A DNA stretch of 64,000 nucleotides from an uncultured Lachnospiraceae bacterium (GCA_947382415.1 CANCYO010000003.1:1-64000); one strand, 5' to 3'. Positions 34,914 to 44,911 are shown, counted from the stretch's first letter. The notes: a model not told the origin generated them from the letters alone. Made by a program: numbers and translations.

Positions 34914-35672
34914 ATGCTACAGGTCAGAAATATCGAAAAGTATTACGGCAGCAAAAATAATGTCACAAAAGCCCTTGACCGCGTCAGTTTTGACGTGGAA
35001 AAGGGCGAATTTATCGCCATTATGGGAGCGTCGGGCAGCGGCAAGACCACGCTGCTCAACTGCATTTCCACCATCGATACGGTGAGCTCCGGCGATATCC
35101 TGCTAGATGGGGAGAATATTGCGGAACTGCCCGCAGGAGAGCTGGCCCGGTTCCGAAGAGAACGTCTGGGATTTGTATTCCAGGATTTTAATTTATTGGA
35201 CACACTGACTATAGAAGAAAACATCGGTCTTGCACTGTCCCTCAATCACAGTGATCCCCGGGCCGTCCAAAGCCGGGTGAAGGCAATGGCACAGAAACTG
35301 GGCATTGAGGATCTTCTGGGAAAATTTCCCTATCAGGTATCAGGCGGTCAGAAACAGCGTACGGCCTGCGCCCGGGCCATGGTGGCGGGTCAGTCTCTGC
35401 TGCTGGCCGACGAGCCAACGGGCGCACTTGATTCCAGAGCTTCCAAAAATCTGCTGGAGATCATGACCCGGATGAATCAGGACATGTCCGCCACGATCCT
35501 TATGGTAACCCATGACGCATACAGTGCAAGTTATGCCGGAAGAATCCTTTTTCTCAAGGACGGGCGTATTTTTAACGAACTGCTCCGGGGGGAGCGGTCC
35601 AGATCCGATTTTTATCACGAGATACTGGATGTACTGGCCCTGTTGGGAGGTGATATCAGTGACGTTATCTAG
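34914..35672 (+). CDS. BceA-like ABC transporter ATP-binding protein
   Basis: The ATPase of a peptide-antibiotic resistance transporter (MacB/LolD-like group). Walker A 'GASGSGKTT' (38-46), Q-loop 'LGFVFQDFNLLDTLTIEENI', signature 'VSGGQKQRTACARA', Walker B 'LLLADEPTGALD' and H-loop 'ILMVTHDAYSASY' are complete. AAGGAGG precedes the ATG. Its end overlaps the GTG start of the permease by 14 nt. Known relatives protect against bacitracin or lantibiotic-type peptides; the actual drug range here cannot be read from sequence. Confidence 0.95.
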   Translation: MLQVRNIEKYYGSKNNVTKALDRVSFDVEKGEFIAIMGASGSGKTTLLNCISTIDTVSSGDILLDGENIAELPAGELARFRRERLGFVFQDFNLLDTLTIEENIGLALSLNHSDPRAVQSRVKAMAQKLGIEDLLGKFPYQVSGGQKQRTACARAMVAGQSLLLADEPTGALDSRASKNLLEIMTRMNQDMSATILMVTHDAYSASYAGRILFLKDGRIFNELLRGERSRSDFYHEILDVLALLGGDISDVI

Positions 35673-37614
35673 CTTATCCCTGCGCAATGCCAGACGGCAG
35701 GCCAGAGATTATCTGGTCTACTTCGTCACCATCGTCCTGACCGTGGCTCTGATCTATGCCTTTAACGGGCTGGTATTCTCAAAGGAGCTGCTGGCCCTGT
35801 CCCTTATGATGGAAAGCCTTCCTCTCATGGTGACGCTCGCCAGCGCCGTGGTGGTGTGCATCATGGGCTGGCTGGTTCACTATACCACCGGCTTCATGCT
35901 CTCCCGCCGCAGCAGAGAATTTGGAACCTATCTTCTGATCGGACTGGAAAACCGGCAGATAGCAAAACTGTTCTTTCTGGAAAATCTGGCGGTGGGCGGC
36001 TGCGCCCTTGTCCTTGGCATCCTGTTGGGAAACCTTCTCTATCAGGTTCTCCGGGCTCTGGTGCTGGCTCTGTTCGACATGCCCTATCGCTTCGGTTTTG
36101 CCTTTTCCATGCAGGCAGTGGCTCTCACGCTGTTCTATTTTGCGCTGATTTATTTCTTTGCACAGCTGAAAAGCCGCAGGCGCATCCGTTCCATAAAGAT
36201 TTATGATCTGATTTATTTTGAACGGCAAAACGAGGAGGCAGTATTTAGCACCTCCCGGGCGCGCAAAAATATATTTGCGGTCTCTGTTGTGCTGGGAGTA
36301 TCGGGTACGCTTCTGCTCCTGACCGGCAGCCTTCTTACAGGCCTGATTGGCGCGGGATGTATCATCGCATTTATGTACGGGTTCTTCGGCAGCTTTTCCT
36401 CGGGTGTTCCCGCATGGTTTGCCAGACGCCCCGCCTGTAAATACAAGGGTGTGACTCTGCTGATCTTCAGAACGCTCTCCGCAAAACTTGCCACCATGGG
36501 CATCGTCATGGCCACAGTATCCCTGTTGTTCACTGCCGTGCTTATCTCTCAGGGAAGCGGGCTGGTGTTCAATGATCTGTTTCAGAACCGGGCCCTACAG
36601 ACCACTGTTTTTGATCTGTGCATCGGTTTCAACGATTCCGGCCTCGACGATGTCCCCCTGCTGTTAAAGCCTTATCTGGACTATATTGAAGCCAATGTCC
36701 CGCTTACCGCTTCCAGACAGTATGAGGTCTGTTTCTCCGAAGACCCGGCGGTGACAGATTATCTTCAAGAATGCGACATAGACTACTATAGCTATTACGC
36801 GGGGGACGCCGTGATGAAATACAGCGATTACGCGGCCCTGCGGGAAATGCTGGGCTATCCGGAGGTCTCTCTGGAATCCGGCGAATATCTCATTCACAGC
36901 GCTTTTTACCTGCAGGATGCGCTGAGCCATTATGAGCTGCCCGTGACCATAGGCGATTACACCCTGACGCCCGGAGGAATCCATACGGAATACTTCAATC
37001 AATATTGGGATATCAACGGTCATGGATTTATTCTGGTGGCGCCGGACGAAGCTGTCCGAAACTGCTCCGTCCATCACAGTCTGTATGTGGCCATGACCGC
37101 AAAGCCGCTGACTCAGACACAGTTTGAGGCCCTGAGGGCCATCCGCAACGACGACAGCCGTCCGAAATATGACACATTACTGAGCAAAACAAACGAGGCG
37201 GCAGAAGCCGCCGCTTCTACCGCCATATTGGTATTTCCTCTCTATTATCTGGCAATGGTGCTTGCCATGACTGCAGCCACAGTCCTCACCATCCAGCAGT
37301 TCAGTGAGTCGGTCCGCTACCGGCGCCAGTTTGGACTGTTACGAAAGCTTGGCATGGACAGACGGGATATGGCAAAAGCGCTGCGCTGTCAACTCGCCGT
37401 ATACTTTGCCATGCCTGCACTGCCGCCCGTTCTGATCGCGGTTCCCTTCATCCTGAATCTGGGAGGCGCAGTGGAACCGGGCGTTCTGGTGGGATCCAGC
37501 CATCCCGCGATGATCTCCCTTGTCACGCTGGGATTGTTTTTCCTGTTTTATGCTGTCTATATCCTGATGTCTTATTACAGCATAAAGCGGAATGTGCTGC
37601 CTGTTAAAAATTGA
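35659..37614 (+). CDS. BceB-like ABC transporter permease (FtsX domain)
   Basis: The GTG at 35659 follows GGGAGGTGATATCA and gives 651 residues, the expected BceB size; the longer in-frame start at 35512 lies inside the ATPase gene. There are about ten membrane helices, with two FtsX-type domains (~residues 1-270 and ~520-651). A large extracellular region (~300-490), rich in Tyr and Asp, lies between helices seven and eight, the hallmark of peptide-sensing Bce permeases. The C-terminal part 'QFGLLRKLGMDRRDMAKAL' is the coupling helix segment. Confidence 0.94.
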   Translation: MTLSSLSLRNARRQARDYLVYFVTIVLTVALIYAFNGLVFSKELLALSLMMESLPLMVTLASAVVVCIMGWLVHYTTGFMLSRRSREFGTYLLIGLENRQIAKLFFLENLAVGGCALVLGILLGNLLYQVLRALVLALFDMPYRFGFAFSMQAVALTLFYFALIYFFAQLKSRRRIRSIKIYDLIYFERQNEEAVFSTSRARKNIFAVSVVLGVSGTLLLLTGSLLTGLIGAGCIIAFMYGFFGSFSSGVPAWFARRPACKYKGVTLLIFRTLSAKLATMGIVMATVSLLFTAVLISQGSGLVFNDLFQNRALQTTVFDLCIGFNDSGLDDVPLLLKPYLDYIEANVPLTASRQYEVCFSEDPAVTDYLQECDIDYYSYYAGDAVMKYSDYAALREMLGYPEVSLESGEYLIHSAFYLQDALSHYELPVTIGDYTLTPGGIHTEYFNQYWDINGHGFILVAPDEAVRNCSVHHSLYVAMTAKPLTQTQFEALRAIRNDDSRPKYDTLLSKTNEAAEAAASTAILVFPLYYLAMVLAMTAATVLTIQQFSESVRYRRQFGLLRKLGMDRRDMAKALRCQLAVYFAMPALPPVLIAVPFILNLGGAVEPGVLVGSSHPAMISLVTLGLFFLFYAVYILMSYYSIKRNVLPVKN

Positions 37615-37635
37615 TTTTATCCGCAGGCAGATTGA

Positions 37636-39255
37636 TTATCTGGAGGCGGGCTTTGTCCCCAGTGTCAGGGTAAGCTCGCGCTCCGCATACTCTCCGTTCT
37701 CGGGGCGCAGCACTGTCACCTTCACCGTATCCCCGGAGGCATAATACTGCAATGTGGTCTGCAGATCCGCAAAGCAGGTGATCCTGCTGCCGTCAAATTT
37801 GGTGATAACGTCGCCCTTGACCATTCCTGCGGCCTCTGCGGCAGAGCCCTCCTGCACGGAGGTCACATACACGCCCTTGGGCATGCCGTATAACAGCGAT
37901 ATCTGATCGGTCACATCCTGCGGGCTGATTCCCAGATAACCGATGTCGGAATCCGCCACCTTATTGCGGGTTTTACGCTCCATCAGATCTGCAATGATGG
38001 GGCTTGCGGTTGTGATGGGGATGGCATAGCCCATACCCTCGATGGAACTGCCTCCGATCTTATTGGAGTTGATACCGATCACTTCTCCTGCCGCATTTAA
38101 CAGCGCGCCGCCCGAATTGCCGGGGTTGATAGCCGCGTCGGTCTGAATAAAGCTCTTGATAGAGCCGTCGTCCAGCTCGATCTCTCTGTCCAGAGCAGAG
38201 ATATAGCCCACTGTCACAGACTGTCCGTAGCCCAGAGCATTACCGATGGCGATCACCTGCTCACCCAGCTCCAGATTATCGCTGTCTCCCAGTGTCGCAA
38301 TGGCAATATTGCCCAAAGTCTCGTCACTCAGGTCATCCAGACTGATGGCGATCACTGCCAGATCCATGTCCGCATCCATACCCTTGATCTTCGCCTCCGC
38401 CTGAGTATTGTCGATCAACGTCACCAGAAGCTGATTGGCATCGGACACCACATGATGGTTCGTAACGATCAAAAGCTCGGTATCGCTTTTGGCGACGATA
38501 ATGCCGGAACCGCTGGCGGAGAGATCTTCCCGGTAAGTCTGGCCCCAGAAGGAAGTCACTTCCGTATAATTATTGATGATGGATACCATTGCGGGCATCA
38601 CATCCTTTACAATACCGGAGACATTTGTCTGGCCGCCCGTATACACAATATTGGAGCCGGCCTGCTGAATCTGGGGAACCGTTTCCCCCGGCTGCAGATC
38701 TACCAGATCTGTTTTCTCCTGAACAGGGCTGTTATTCTCCACCTCGTTATCCTTCAGCGCCCCGGTAGCCTGCATCACACCGTAAAATCCCACTCCGGCA
38801 AAAATACCAAAGAACAGTCCCAGACTGATGCTCAGCATAATCTTCTGGAACAGTCCCAGCTTCTTCTCCTCATGCTGCGGCTTTTTCTCTCTGGGAGCTT
38901 CCTTCCCGCTTCTGTCGCCGGGATTCTGCTGCACCCATGTCGGCGACGTATTCCATGCGGATCCCGCCGTCTCCCTGGCCGCTTCCGTTCCGGCTGCTGT
39001 CCGGGGCTCCGTGGAAGCCGTGCGGTCTGTAGTCTGAGGCCCTACGGAAACTGTAGATGCTGTAACCTGAGACTCTGCGGGTGCTGTGTAAGCTGCAGCC
39101 TGGGGTTCCGCCGGAACTGTGTGCGCTGCGGTCTGGGGCTCCGCAGGTGCTGTGTGCGCTGCGGTCTGCGGCTGGCCCGGCGTCTCAAGGTGATTAAAAT
39201 AAGAGGTGCCGGAGGCGGTGCTGTTATTTCCGCCATAGATTTCATTATCGTACAT
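37636..39255 (-). CDS. htrA: HtrA/DegP-type serine protease with PDZ domain
   Basis: A membrane-anchored envelope quality-control protease. A cytoplasmic N-terminal tail of ~135 residues precedes one membrane helix (~140-162). The trypsin-like domain has His268 in 'TNHHVV', Asp298 in 'DMDLAVIAI' and Ser381 in 'NPGNSGGALLN'; one PDZ domain (~435-535) follows with 'GYLGISPQ' and 'KGDVITKFDGSRI'. The tail contains six imperfect 11-residue repeats (~28-99), Ala/Thr/Pro/Gln rich. It converges with the Bce permease gene, 21 nt apart, with no clear terminator between. Confidence 0.95.
   Translation of the reverse strand: MYDNEIYGGNNSTASGTSYFNHLETPGQPQTAAHTAPAEPQTAAHTVPAEPQAAAYTAPAESQVTASTVSVGPQTTDRTASTEPRTAAGTEAARETAGSAWNTSPTWVQQNPGDRSGKEAPREKKPQHEEKKLGLFQKIMLSISLGLFFGIFAGVGFYGVMQATGALKDNEVENNSPVQEKTDLVDLQPGETVPQIQQAGSNIVYTGGQTNVSGIVKDVMPAMVSIINNYTEVTSFWGQTYREDLSASGSGIIVAKSDTELLIVTNHHVVSDANQLLVTLIDNTQAEAKIKGMDADMDLAVIAISLDDLSDETLGNIAIATLGDSDNLELGEQVIAIGNALGYGQSVTVGYISALDREIELDDGSIKSFIQTDAAINPGNSGGALLNAAGEVIGINSNKIGGSSIEGMGYAIPITTASPIIADLMERKTRNKVADSDIGYLGISPQDVTDQISLLYGMPKGVYVTSVQEGSAAEAAGMVKGDVITKFDGSRITCFADLQTTLQYYASGDTVKVTVLRPENGEYAERELTLTLGTKPASR
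38985..39180. repeat. 33-bp repeats coding the HtrA cytoplasmic tail
   Basis: About six imperfect 33-bp units code 11-residue repeats of the type QTAAHTAPAEP. The promoter-proximal units are the best conserved. Confidence 0.7.
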
Positions 39256-39369
39256 ACTAATCCCTCTTTTCTGATTGATCCTGTCAGGAAAACCTACGCT
39301 CTGACAGGCTGTTTCTTTTTGATAAGCTCAGTATATTCCGCATTTGTGTTCAATTTGTGATGAAACGGT

Positions 39370-39402
39370 GAAACAAAAATGAAATTCAATCACATTTCAT
39401 TT
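39370..39402 (-). terminator. Possible terminator of glmS
   Basis: AAATGAAAT pairs with ATTTCATTT around an 8-nt loop and is followed by TTTGTTT on the minus strand. The stem is AT-only apart from one G-C, so it is weak. Confidence 0.45.
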
Positions 39403-39421
39403 TCCAAAAATATCAGAATCC

Positions 39422-41248
39422 TTATTCTACCGTGACGGACTTGGCAAGATTTCTGGGCTTATCTACATCACAGCCTCTGCCCACAGCCACATAATAAGCA
39501 AAAAGCTGCAACGGTATGATGGCCAGCGAATTGGCAAAACAGGGGGTTGTCTCGGGCAGATACACTACATAATCCGCCGCCTTTTCCATGGCCTTGTTCC
39601 CTTCGTTTGTCACCGCCATGACGAAAGCCCCTCTGGCCTTTACCTCCACGATATTGCTGATGGTCTTCTGGAACAGCGCCTCCTGGGTGGAAAGCGCCAC
39701 CACTAACGTCCCCTCCTCGATCAGGGAGATGGTGCCATGCTTTAACTCACCTGCGGCATAAGCTTCCGAATGAATATAAGAGATCTCTTTTAATTTCAGG
39801 GAGCCCTCCAGTGAGATGGCATAATCGATTCCCCTTCCGATAAAGAAAATATCCCTTGCTCCTACATAACGGTTTGCGAAATGCTGTATCTTCTCTTTCT
39901 GTCCCAGAAGCATTTCGATCTGATCCGGCAGACAGCGCAGCTCATACAGAAGCTTTCCGAAAGCCGCCTCATCGATGGTTCCCCGCACCTTTGCAAACTT
40001 CATGGCAAGCATATACAGCGCTACAAGCTGTGCGCTGTAAGCCTTGGTGGTGGCCACTGCGATCTCCGGCCCCGCCCAGGTATACATCACGCTGTCGGCT
40101 TCTCTTGCGATGGAGCTGCCCACCACATTGACGATGCCCAGAACCTTAAACCCTCTGGCCTTGGACTCTCTGAGAGCCGCCAGAGTATCCGCGGTCTCTC
40201 CGGACTGGCTGATGACGATCACCATACCGCCCTCCTCCAGAATCGGATTGCGGTAGCGGAACTCGCTGGCCACATCCACCTCCACGGGGATACGCGCCAG
40301 ATCTTCAATGACATATTTGGCGGTAACGCCTGTGTGGTAGGCGGAACCGCAGCCCACGATGTGAATCTTGCGGATGGCCTTTAATTCCTCCTCGGTCATG
40401 TTCAGCTCTTCGATGACAATATCATTGTTCTGTATGCGGGGGGAAATGGTGTCGGTGACAGTTTTGGGCTGCTCATACATCTCCTTCAGCATAAAGTGCT
40501 CATAGCCGGACTTTTCCGCCGCATCCGCATCCCAGTCGATGGTGGCCGGCTCTTTTGTCACTTCCTCCTCATCCACTGAGAAAAACTGCAGTCCGTCCGC
40601 TTTGAGCCGGACAACCTCCTGATTCTCCGTATAATAAACGCTTCTGGTATATTTCAGGATGGCGGGCACATCGGAGGCGATAAAACAACCCTCGGCATTC
40701 TGTCCCACGATCAGCGGGCTGTCTTTTCTCGCCGCATAGAGCTCACCGGGAAAATCGGCAAACATGATACCCAGCGCGTAAGATCCTTCCACGCGGTGCA
40801 GTACCTTGGTCACCGCCTCCAGCGGATTACCCCTGTAGTAATAGTCCAGCAGCTTGGCCAGAACCTCGGTGTCCGTGTCGGACACAAACTCATAGCCCTT
40901 GTCCAGAAGCTTCTTCTTCAGCGGAATATAATTCTCGATGATACCATTGTGTACCACGGCGATGGTTCCCGCCTGATTGGTGTGGGGATGGGCGTTGAGA
41001 TCATTGGGTGCTCCGTGGGTGGCCCATCTGGTGTGACCGATGCCGGAATATCCCTGCATGGTCTCCCCGCCGTGTGTCAGATGCTCCAGCACGGCAAGGC
41101 GCCCTGCCGCCTTCTCCGTGCGGATATGTTCCCCGTCAAAGACAGCCATTCCCGCGGAATCATAACCGCGGTATTCCAGCTTGGAAAGTCCGTCCAGAAT
41201 AATGGGCGCCGCCTGTTTTTTACCGATATAACCAACAATGCCACACAT
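39422..41248 (-). CDS. glmS: Glutamine-fructose-6-phosphate aminotransferase (isomerising)
   Basis: Makes glucosamine-6-phosphate from fructose-6-phosphate and glutamine, the first step to UDP-GlcNAc for wall and surface polymers. The N-terminal Ntn-hydrolase domain begins 'MCGIVGYIG' with the nucleophile Cys2 and 'HTRWATHG'; the two SIS domains carry 'CGSAYHTG', 'SQSGETADT' and the C-terminal 'PRNLAKSVTVE'. The 608 residues are full length. It starts only 20 nt after the glycosyltransferase stop, so no glmS ribozyme fits and it is expressed with the polysaccharide genes. Confidence 0.98.
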   Translation of the reverse strand: MCGIVGYIGKKQAAPIILDGLSKLEYRGYDSAGMAVFDGEHIRTEKAAGRLAVLEHLTHGGETMQGYSGIGHTRWATHGAPNDLNAHPHTNQAGTIAVVHNGIIENYIPLKKKLLDKGYEFVSDTDTEVLAKLLDYYYRGNPLEAVTKVLHRVEGSYALGIMFADFPGELYAARKDSPLIVGQNAEGCFIASDVPAILKYTRSVYYTENQEVVRLKADGLQFFSVDEEEVTKEPATIDWDADAAEKSGYEHFMLKEMYEQPKTVTDTISPRIQNNDIVIEELNMTEEELKAIRKIHIVGCGSAYHTGVTAKYVIEDLARIPVEVDVASEFRYRNPILEEGGMVIVISQSGETADTLAALRESKARGFKVLGIVNVVGSSIAREADSVMYTWAGPEIAVATTKAYSAQLVALYMLAMKFAKVRGTIDEAAFGKLLYELRCLPDQIEMLLGQKEKIQHFANRYVGARDIFFIGRGIDYAISLEGSLKLKEISYIHSEAYAAGELKHGTISLIEEGTLVVALSTQEALFQKTISNIVEVKARGAFVMAVTNEGNKAMEKAADYVVYLPETTPCFANSLAIIPLQLFAYYVAVGRGCDVDKPRNLAKSVTVE

Positions 41249-41268
41249 AGCAAATCCTCCAAATCTAT

Positions 41269-42192
41269 TTATTGTTTCCAGTAGTCAGGGCTTGCGGTGC
41301 ATGTGAGCACCAGCTTCCGGGGCAGCTTTGCATAATGCCTGCCCAGAAAATACCCTGCGTATTTGCAAAAACACTGCAGATAAAAATACGGAATCTTTCT
41401 CCGCATATGATTCTTTTCAAGATATGCCACAGCCGTCTTCACCATGCGCTTTCCCTCGGTTTCTGATCTCACATTGGCAAAAATCTCCGGGTGCTGCGCC
41501 TGGGACACTCCCAGGTCAAAATTGCGGTGAAACTGCTGACCACAACTGTAATCATGAGAATGGTATACTCTGGCCTGAGCCTCATAAGCAATGGAATAGC
41601 CGGCCTTCACCGCTTCCGCAGCATAAATCATATCTTCATTAAATATGGTATGTTTGACAAAACCGCCGAGCCTGTCGTACACATCCCTGCGGTACGCCGC
41701 ACAGACATTGGAGCAGAAATAAGTCTTAATACCCAGACGCTCCAGATCCTTTTCTGACTTGACGCAGGATTTATCGGGATAGTTAAACTGTCTGCCAAAC
41801 CGCTCCAGCACACTGCTGTCATCCCTGGGAAGCTGACGCGCGTAAGATACCGCCACATCCTGTTCCAGAGCCCCTACCAGCCTCTCAAGCAGAAACTCAT
41901 CGGCAGGCATGGCGTCCTGGGTCATCATCACAAACACCGGGGCGTCGGACCTGGACACGCCTTTTCGTCTGGTTCTGCCATGGTCAAACTCTCTCTTGGA
42001 GACATGGTATACCTGCACATTTTTATACCGGTGGACAAAGTCCGTGCCGTAAACCAGACGCGCAAAATATTTTTCTTCCGTATTCATCAAAATGATGTTG
42101 CTTATGGGAAGGGTCTGCTGCTTGAGCCGGTCCAGCAGGTCAAACAGTTCCCTGCCCGGTTTATACAGCGGGATAATAATGTCAATCTCCAT
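41269..42192 (-). CDS. Family 2 glycosyltransferase (rhamnosyltransferase-like)
   Basis: A GT-A fold sugar transferase acting on the cytoplasmic side. 'IDIIIPLYKPG' opens the nucleotide-binding fold, 'FVMMTQDAMP' carries the metal-binding QDA in place of DxD as in rhamnosyltransferases, and 'FNEDMIYAAEAVKAG' is the acceptor/catalytic ED region. The ATG at 42192 follows GAGGAG; the ORF upstream to 42351 has no support. Length 307. It is the upstream partner of glmS in one unit and is separated from the LCP gene by a terminator. Confidence 0.92.
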   Translation of the reverse strand: MEIDIIIPLYKPGRELFDLLDRLKQQTLPISNIILMNTEEKYFARLVYGTDFVHRYKNVQVYHVSKREFDHGRTRRKGVSRSDAPVFVMMTQDAMPADEFLLERLVGALEQDVAVSYARQLPRDDSSVLERFGRQFNYPDKSCVKSEKDLERLGIKTYFCSNVCAAYRRDVYDRLGGFVKHTIFNEDMIYAAEAVKAGYSIAYEAQARVYHSHDYSCGQQFHRNFDLGVSQAQHPEIFANVRSETEGKRMVKTAVAYLEKNHMRRKIPYFYLQCFCKYAGYFLGRHYAKLPRKLVLTCTASPDYWKQ

Positions 42193-42256
42193 GATGTCAC
42201 TCCTCTTGTTCTTTCCCATTATACTTGAATCCTGTCCGGGGCACAAGCGCAAAATC

Positions 42257-42287
42257 AAAAAGGGAACCTGCTCTCCACAAGCTCCCT
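42257..42287 (-). terminator. Terminator of the LCP gene
   Basis: A 10-bp stem (AGGGAGCTTG with CAGGTTCCCT, including G-T pairs) is followed by TTTTT on the minus strand, 16 nt after the LCP stop codon. Confidence 0.75.
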
Positions 42288-42302
42288 CTGATTCTTCATT
42301 TC

Positions 42303-43436
42303 TTACTTTTTGACATAGTTTGAAGTGTCGGATTTGATCTTGGCAGCGCATTCCTTAACGGTGTCAGATACGGTGTAATCCTCATCCTCAAAGAGGAACT
42401 GATGAAGCCATACCACATTGCTCTCCAGATCCAGAGGCACAACGCAGCTTCCCTTTGCGCCCAGAGTAGGTGTTGCGCGCATGTCTTCCTGAGGGAAACC
42501 GGACTCATCCACGATGCGGTAATTGTTGATATTACCCACAAGCTCCAGAAGATCCTTGCTGTCCATACTGGTGTAAATCTCCTCCACAACCTTGTTGAAG
42601 ACGGAGGTCAGCGTCACCAGATCGGTCTTCTTGGCCTGCTCTTCGATGGCCTTGATCACTTCCTGCTGATTGGAGGCACGGCCGAAGTCTCCGCCCGGAA
42701 TATCATAACGGATACGGCAGTAAGCGGTGGCCTGCAGGCCGTTGAGCTTCTGATATCCTGTCTCCTTCACCGGTGTGTAGCCGCCCAGATTCAGGTCCTT
42801 ATTGATGGTGATCTGATAGTTGTTGATGTGCTTGAGCTCGTTCTTATCCACATCGATGTAAATGCCGCCCAACCCGTCGATCAGGTCGATGAGGCTGTTA
42901 TAGTTCACCGTCACGAAATTCGTGATATCCATATCCAGATTCATGTTCAGCATCTTGATAGCCTGCTCGGCGCCGCCGTTGGCATAAGCATGGCAGCACT
43001 TGTCATATTTATCCGTTCCCAGATTCAGGTAGGTGTCGCGGTACACGCTGACCAGCTTGATATCCCCGGTGTCCATATTGATGCTGGCGATCATGGTACA
43101 ATCGCTTCTGCTGCCCTTGAAAAGACCGTTGGGCTTAGTAGCGTCCACACCGAACAGTGCGATGTTCATATAACCGGTGTCAACAATGGAGCCGGGCTCC
43201 ACTGTGGGCGTATCGTTTTCGGACTGATTTTTGTTGCTCAGCACCCCTTCATTGATACCGAGATTATCGGGGTTCATATCCACTACCTTGGGCCCCTCAC
43301 TCCCCTTTGTCATCACCAGGAAAAGTACCGCAAGCATGATGAGGATCAATAAGATCTCCACTGCGAAAATAATAATCTTGCTCTTGCTTTTGGATGCCCT
43401 TCTTGTAGCTGCATTTCCTTTGGAACTCTCTGCCAT
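42303..43436 (-). CDS. LytR-CpsA-Psr (LCP) family protein
   Basis: LCP enzymes transfer lipid-linked anionic or capsular polymers onto peptidoglycan outside the membrane. One N-terminal membrane helix (~residues 22-42) is followed by the LCP domain: 'NIALFGVDA', 'RSDCTMIASINMDTGDIKLVSVYRD' split over strands, 'IKMLNMNLDMDITNFVTVNY', 'AYCRIRYD' and 'GGDFGRASNQQEVI' with the conserved Arg/Asp set. The ATG at 43436 is favoured by GGAGAAGAGGG; another lies 18 nt upstream. It follows the initiating transferase by 23 nt, which supports a shared polysaccharide pathway. Confidence 0.94.
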   Translation of the reverse strand: MAESSKGNAATRRASKSKSKIIIFAVEILLILIMLAVLFLVMTKGSEGPKVVDMNPDNLGINEGVLSNKNQSENDTPTVEPGSIVDTGYMNIALFGVDATKPNGLFKGSRSDCTMIASINMDTGDIKLVSVYRDTYLNLGTDKYDKCCHAYANGGAEQAIKMLNMNLDMDITNFVTVNYNSLIDLIDGLGGIYIDVDKNELKHINNYQITINKDLNLGGYTPVKETGYQKLNGLQATAYCRIRYDIPGGDFGRASNQQEVIKAIEEQAKKTDLVTLTSVFNKVVEEIYTSMDSKDLLELVGNINNYRIVDESGFPQEDMRATPTLGAKGSCVVPLDLESNVVWLHQFLFEDEDYTVSDTVKECAAKIKSDTSNYVKK

Positions 43437-43459
43437 AACCCTCTTCTCCTTCATCTGAA

Positions 43460-44866
43460 TTAATATGCGTTTTTATTAATAAATCCTGTGAAAAACGTCA
43501 GGAATATTATCTTGATATCAAATCCCAGCGTCCAGTTCTCGATATAATAAATATCGTATTCTATCCGCTTGCGGATGGAAGTATCGCCCCGAAGCCCGTT
43601 CACCTGCGCCCAACCGGTGAGTCCCGGCCGCACCTGATGCTTCACCATATAGCGGGGGATCTCTTCTTTAAATTTCTCCACAAAGTGGGGTCTCTCCGGT
43701 CTCGGTCCCACCAGACTCATATCGCCCTTGAGAATATTAAACAACTGTGGCAGCTCATCCAGACTGGTGCGTCTGAGCACCTTGCCCACTCCGGTCACTC
43801 TGGGGTCGTCCTTCACGGTCCAGGCCTTTTTCTCCCTTCCCGGCGTCTGCTGCTCCATACTGCGGAACTTATACATATAAAACGGCTTATTGTGCAGTCC
43901 TACCCGTTCCTGCTTGAAGATCACCGGCCCCGGACTGCTGAGCTTCACTGCAAGGGCACACACCAGCATGACGGGCGATGTGATCAGAATACCAAACAGG
44001 GAACCTGCCACATCCACGATCCGCTTAATCAGGATATTCCCCGTGTTCGTCAGCGGCACATAGCGGATATTGATCACCGGAAGCCCCATCAGATCCTCCG
44101 TGTAAGGCTTTGTGGGTATCAGACTGTTGTAATCCGGTATAAATTTGGTGTGAACACCGGATTTCTCACAGATATTCACGATCTCCGCCAGATAATCATA
44201 ATCTCTCAGAGACAGTGTGATGGCGATCTCATCCAGCTTGTTCTCTGGCAGAATGATCTCCAGATTGCCCAGGCTACCCAGAACCTTCACACCCTTGTAG
44301 AGCGTTCCGGCCGGGATGTGATCGTCCAGTATCCCGCACACCACATACCCCCACTGCGGATTGTCCTGCAGGCGGTCGATATACTCTTCCGTGGCCCGGG
44401 AATATCCCACCAGCAGCATATGCTTCAGGTTATAGCCCTTGCTGCGCATGGTCTGGAGACTTTTGCGCAGAGCGATCCGCAGACAACTGGTCAGGAAAAT
44501 GTTCAGCATATAGAACAGCATTATGACTGAACGGGAGTAGTTGATCTCCTTTACCACCATGTAGAGCAGAATGATCATGGCGGCAAGCCCTACCGTATTG
44601 GCCTGAATGATGCCGTATATCTCAAATCTGCGGCGCACCGTGCGCTTGGGCGCGTAGACACCGCATCTGTAATACAGCAGTATAAAACCCGGAACCATGA
44701 AGATCAGGAGCGATACATAATCCTCCGCAGGCAGTACGCCCGGCCCCGGACCGTCATTCAGGATATAAAATTTAATAAAGTAGGCAAACATAAAAGAGGC
44801 AGCAATAATGACCGCATCCAATATGACCAGCAATCTGTTAAACACCTTCTGATTGTCTTTTATCAT
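43460..44866 (-). CDS. Undecaprenyl-phosphate sugar-phosphate transferase (polysaccharide initiation)
   Basis: Loads the first sugar phosphate onto undecaprenyl phosphate for surface polysaccharide synthesis (WbaP/CpsE family). The N-terminal half has four membrane helices and a CoA-binding-like domain; the C-terminal catalytic part has 'KRIVDVAGSLFGILITSPV', 'SPGPVIFKQERVG', 'YKFRSM' and 'LDELPQLFNILKGDMSLVG'. The ATG at 44866 is chosen because the promoter start point falls at about 44905, ruling out the GTG at 44902. Length 468. Substrate choice (Glc-1-P, Gal-1-P or other) cannot be told. Confidence 0.94.
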   Translation of the reverse strand: MIKDNQKVFNRLLVILDAVIIAASFMFAYFIKFYILNDGPGPGVLPAEDYVSLLIFMVPGFILLYYRCGVYAPKRTVRRRFEIYGIIQANTVGLAAMIILLYMVVKEINYSRSVIMLFYMLNIFLTSCLRIALRKSLQTMRSKGYNLKHMLLVGYSRATEEYIDRLQDNPQWGYVVCGILDDHIPAGTLYKGVKVLGSLGNLEIILPENKLDEIAITLSLRDYDYLAEIVNICEKSGVHTKFIPDYNSLIPTKPYTEDLMGLPVINIRYVPLTNTGNILIKRIVDVAGSLFGILITSPVMLVCALAVKLSSPGPVIFKQERVGLHNKPFYMYKFRSMEQQTPGREKKAWTVKDDPRVTGVGKVLRRTSLDELPQLFNILKGDMSLVGPRPERPHFVEKFKEEIPRYMVKHQVRPGLTGWAQVNGLRGDTSIRKRIEYDIYYIENWTLGFDIKIIFLTFFTGFINKNAY

Positions 44867-44911
44867 AAGCGCCACCCGGTCTCTTTCACAAAAGCTCTGC
44901 ACCCATGACTC

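Noticed and set aside
41249..41268. glmS ribozyme
   Set aside because: Only 20 nt separate glmS from the upstream glycosyltransferase gene, too few for the ribozyme.
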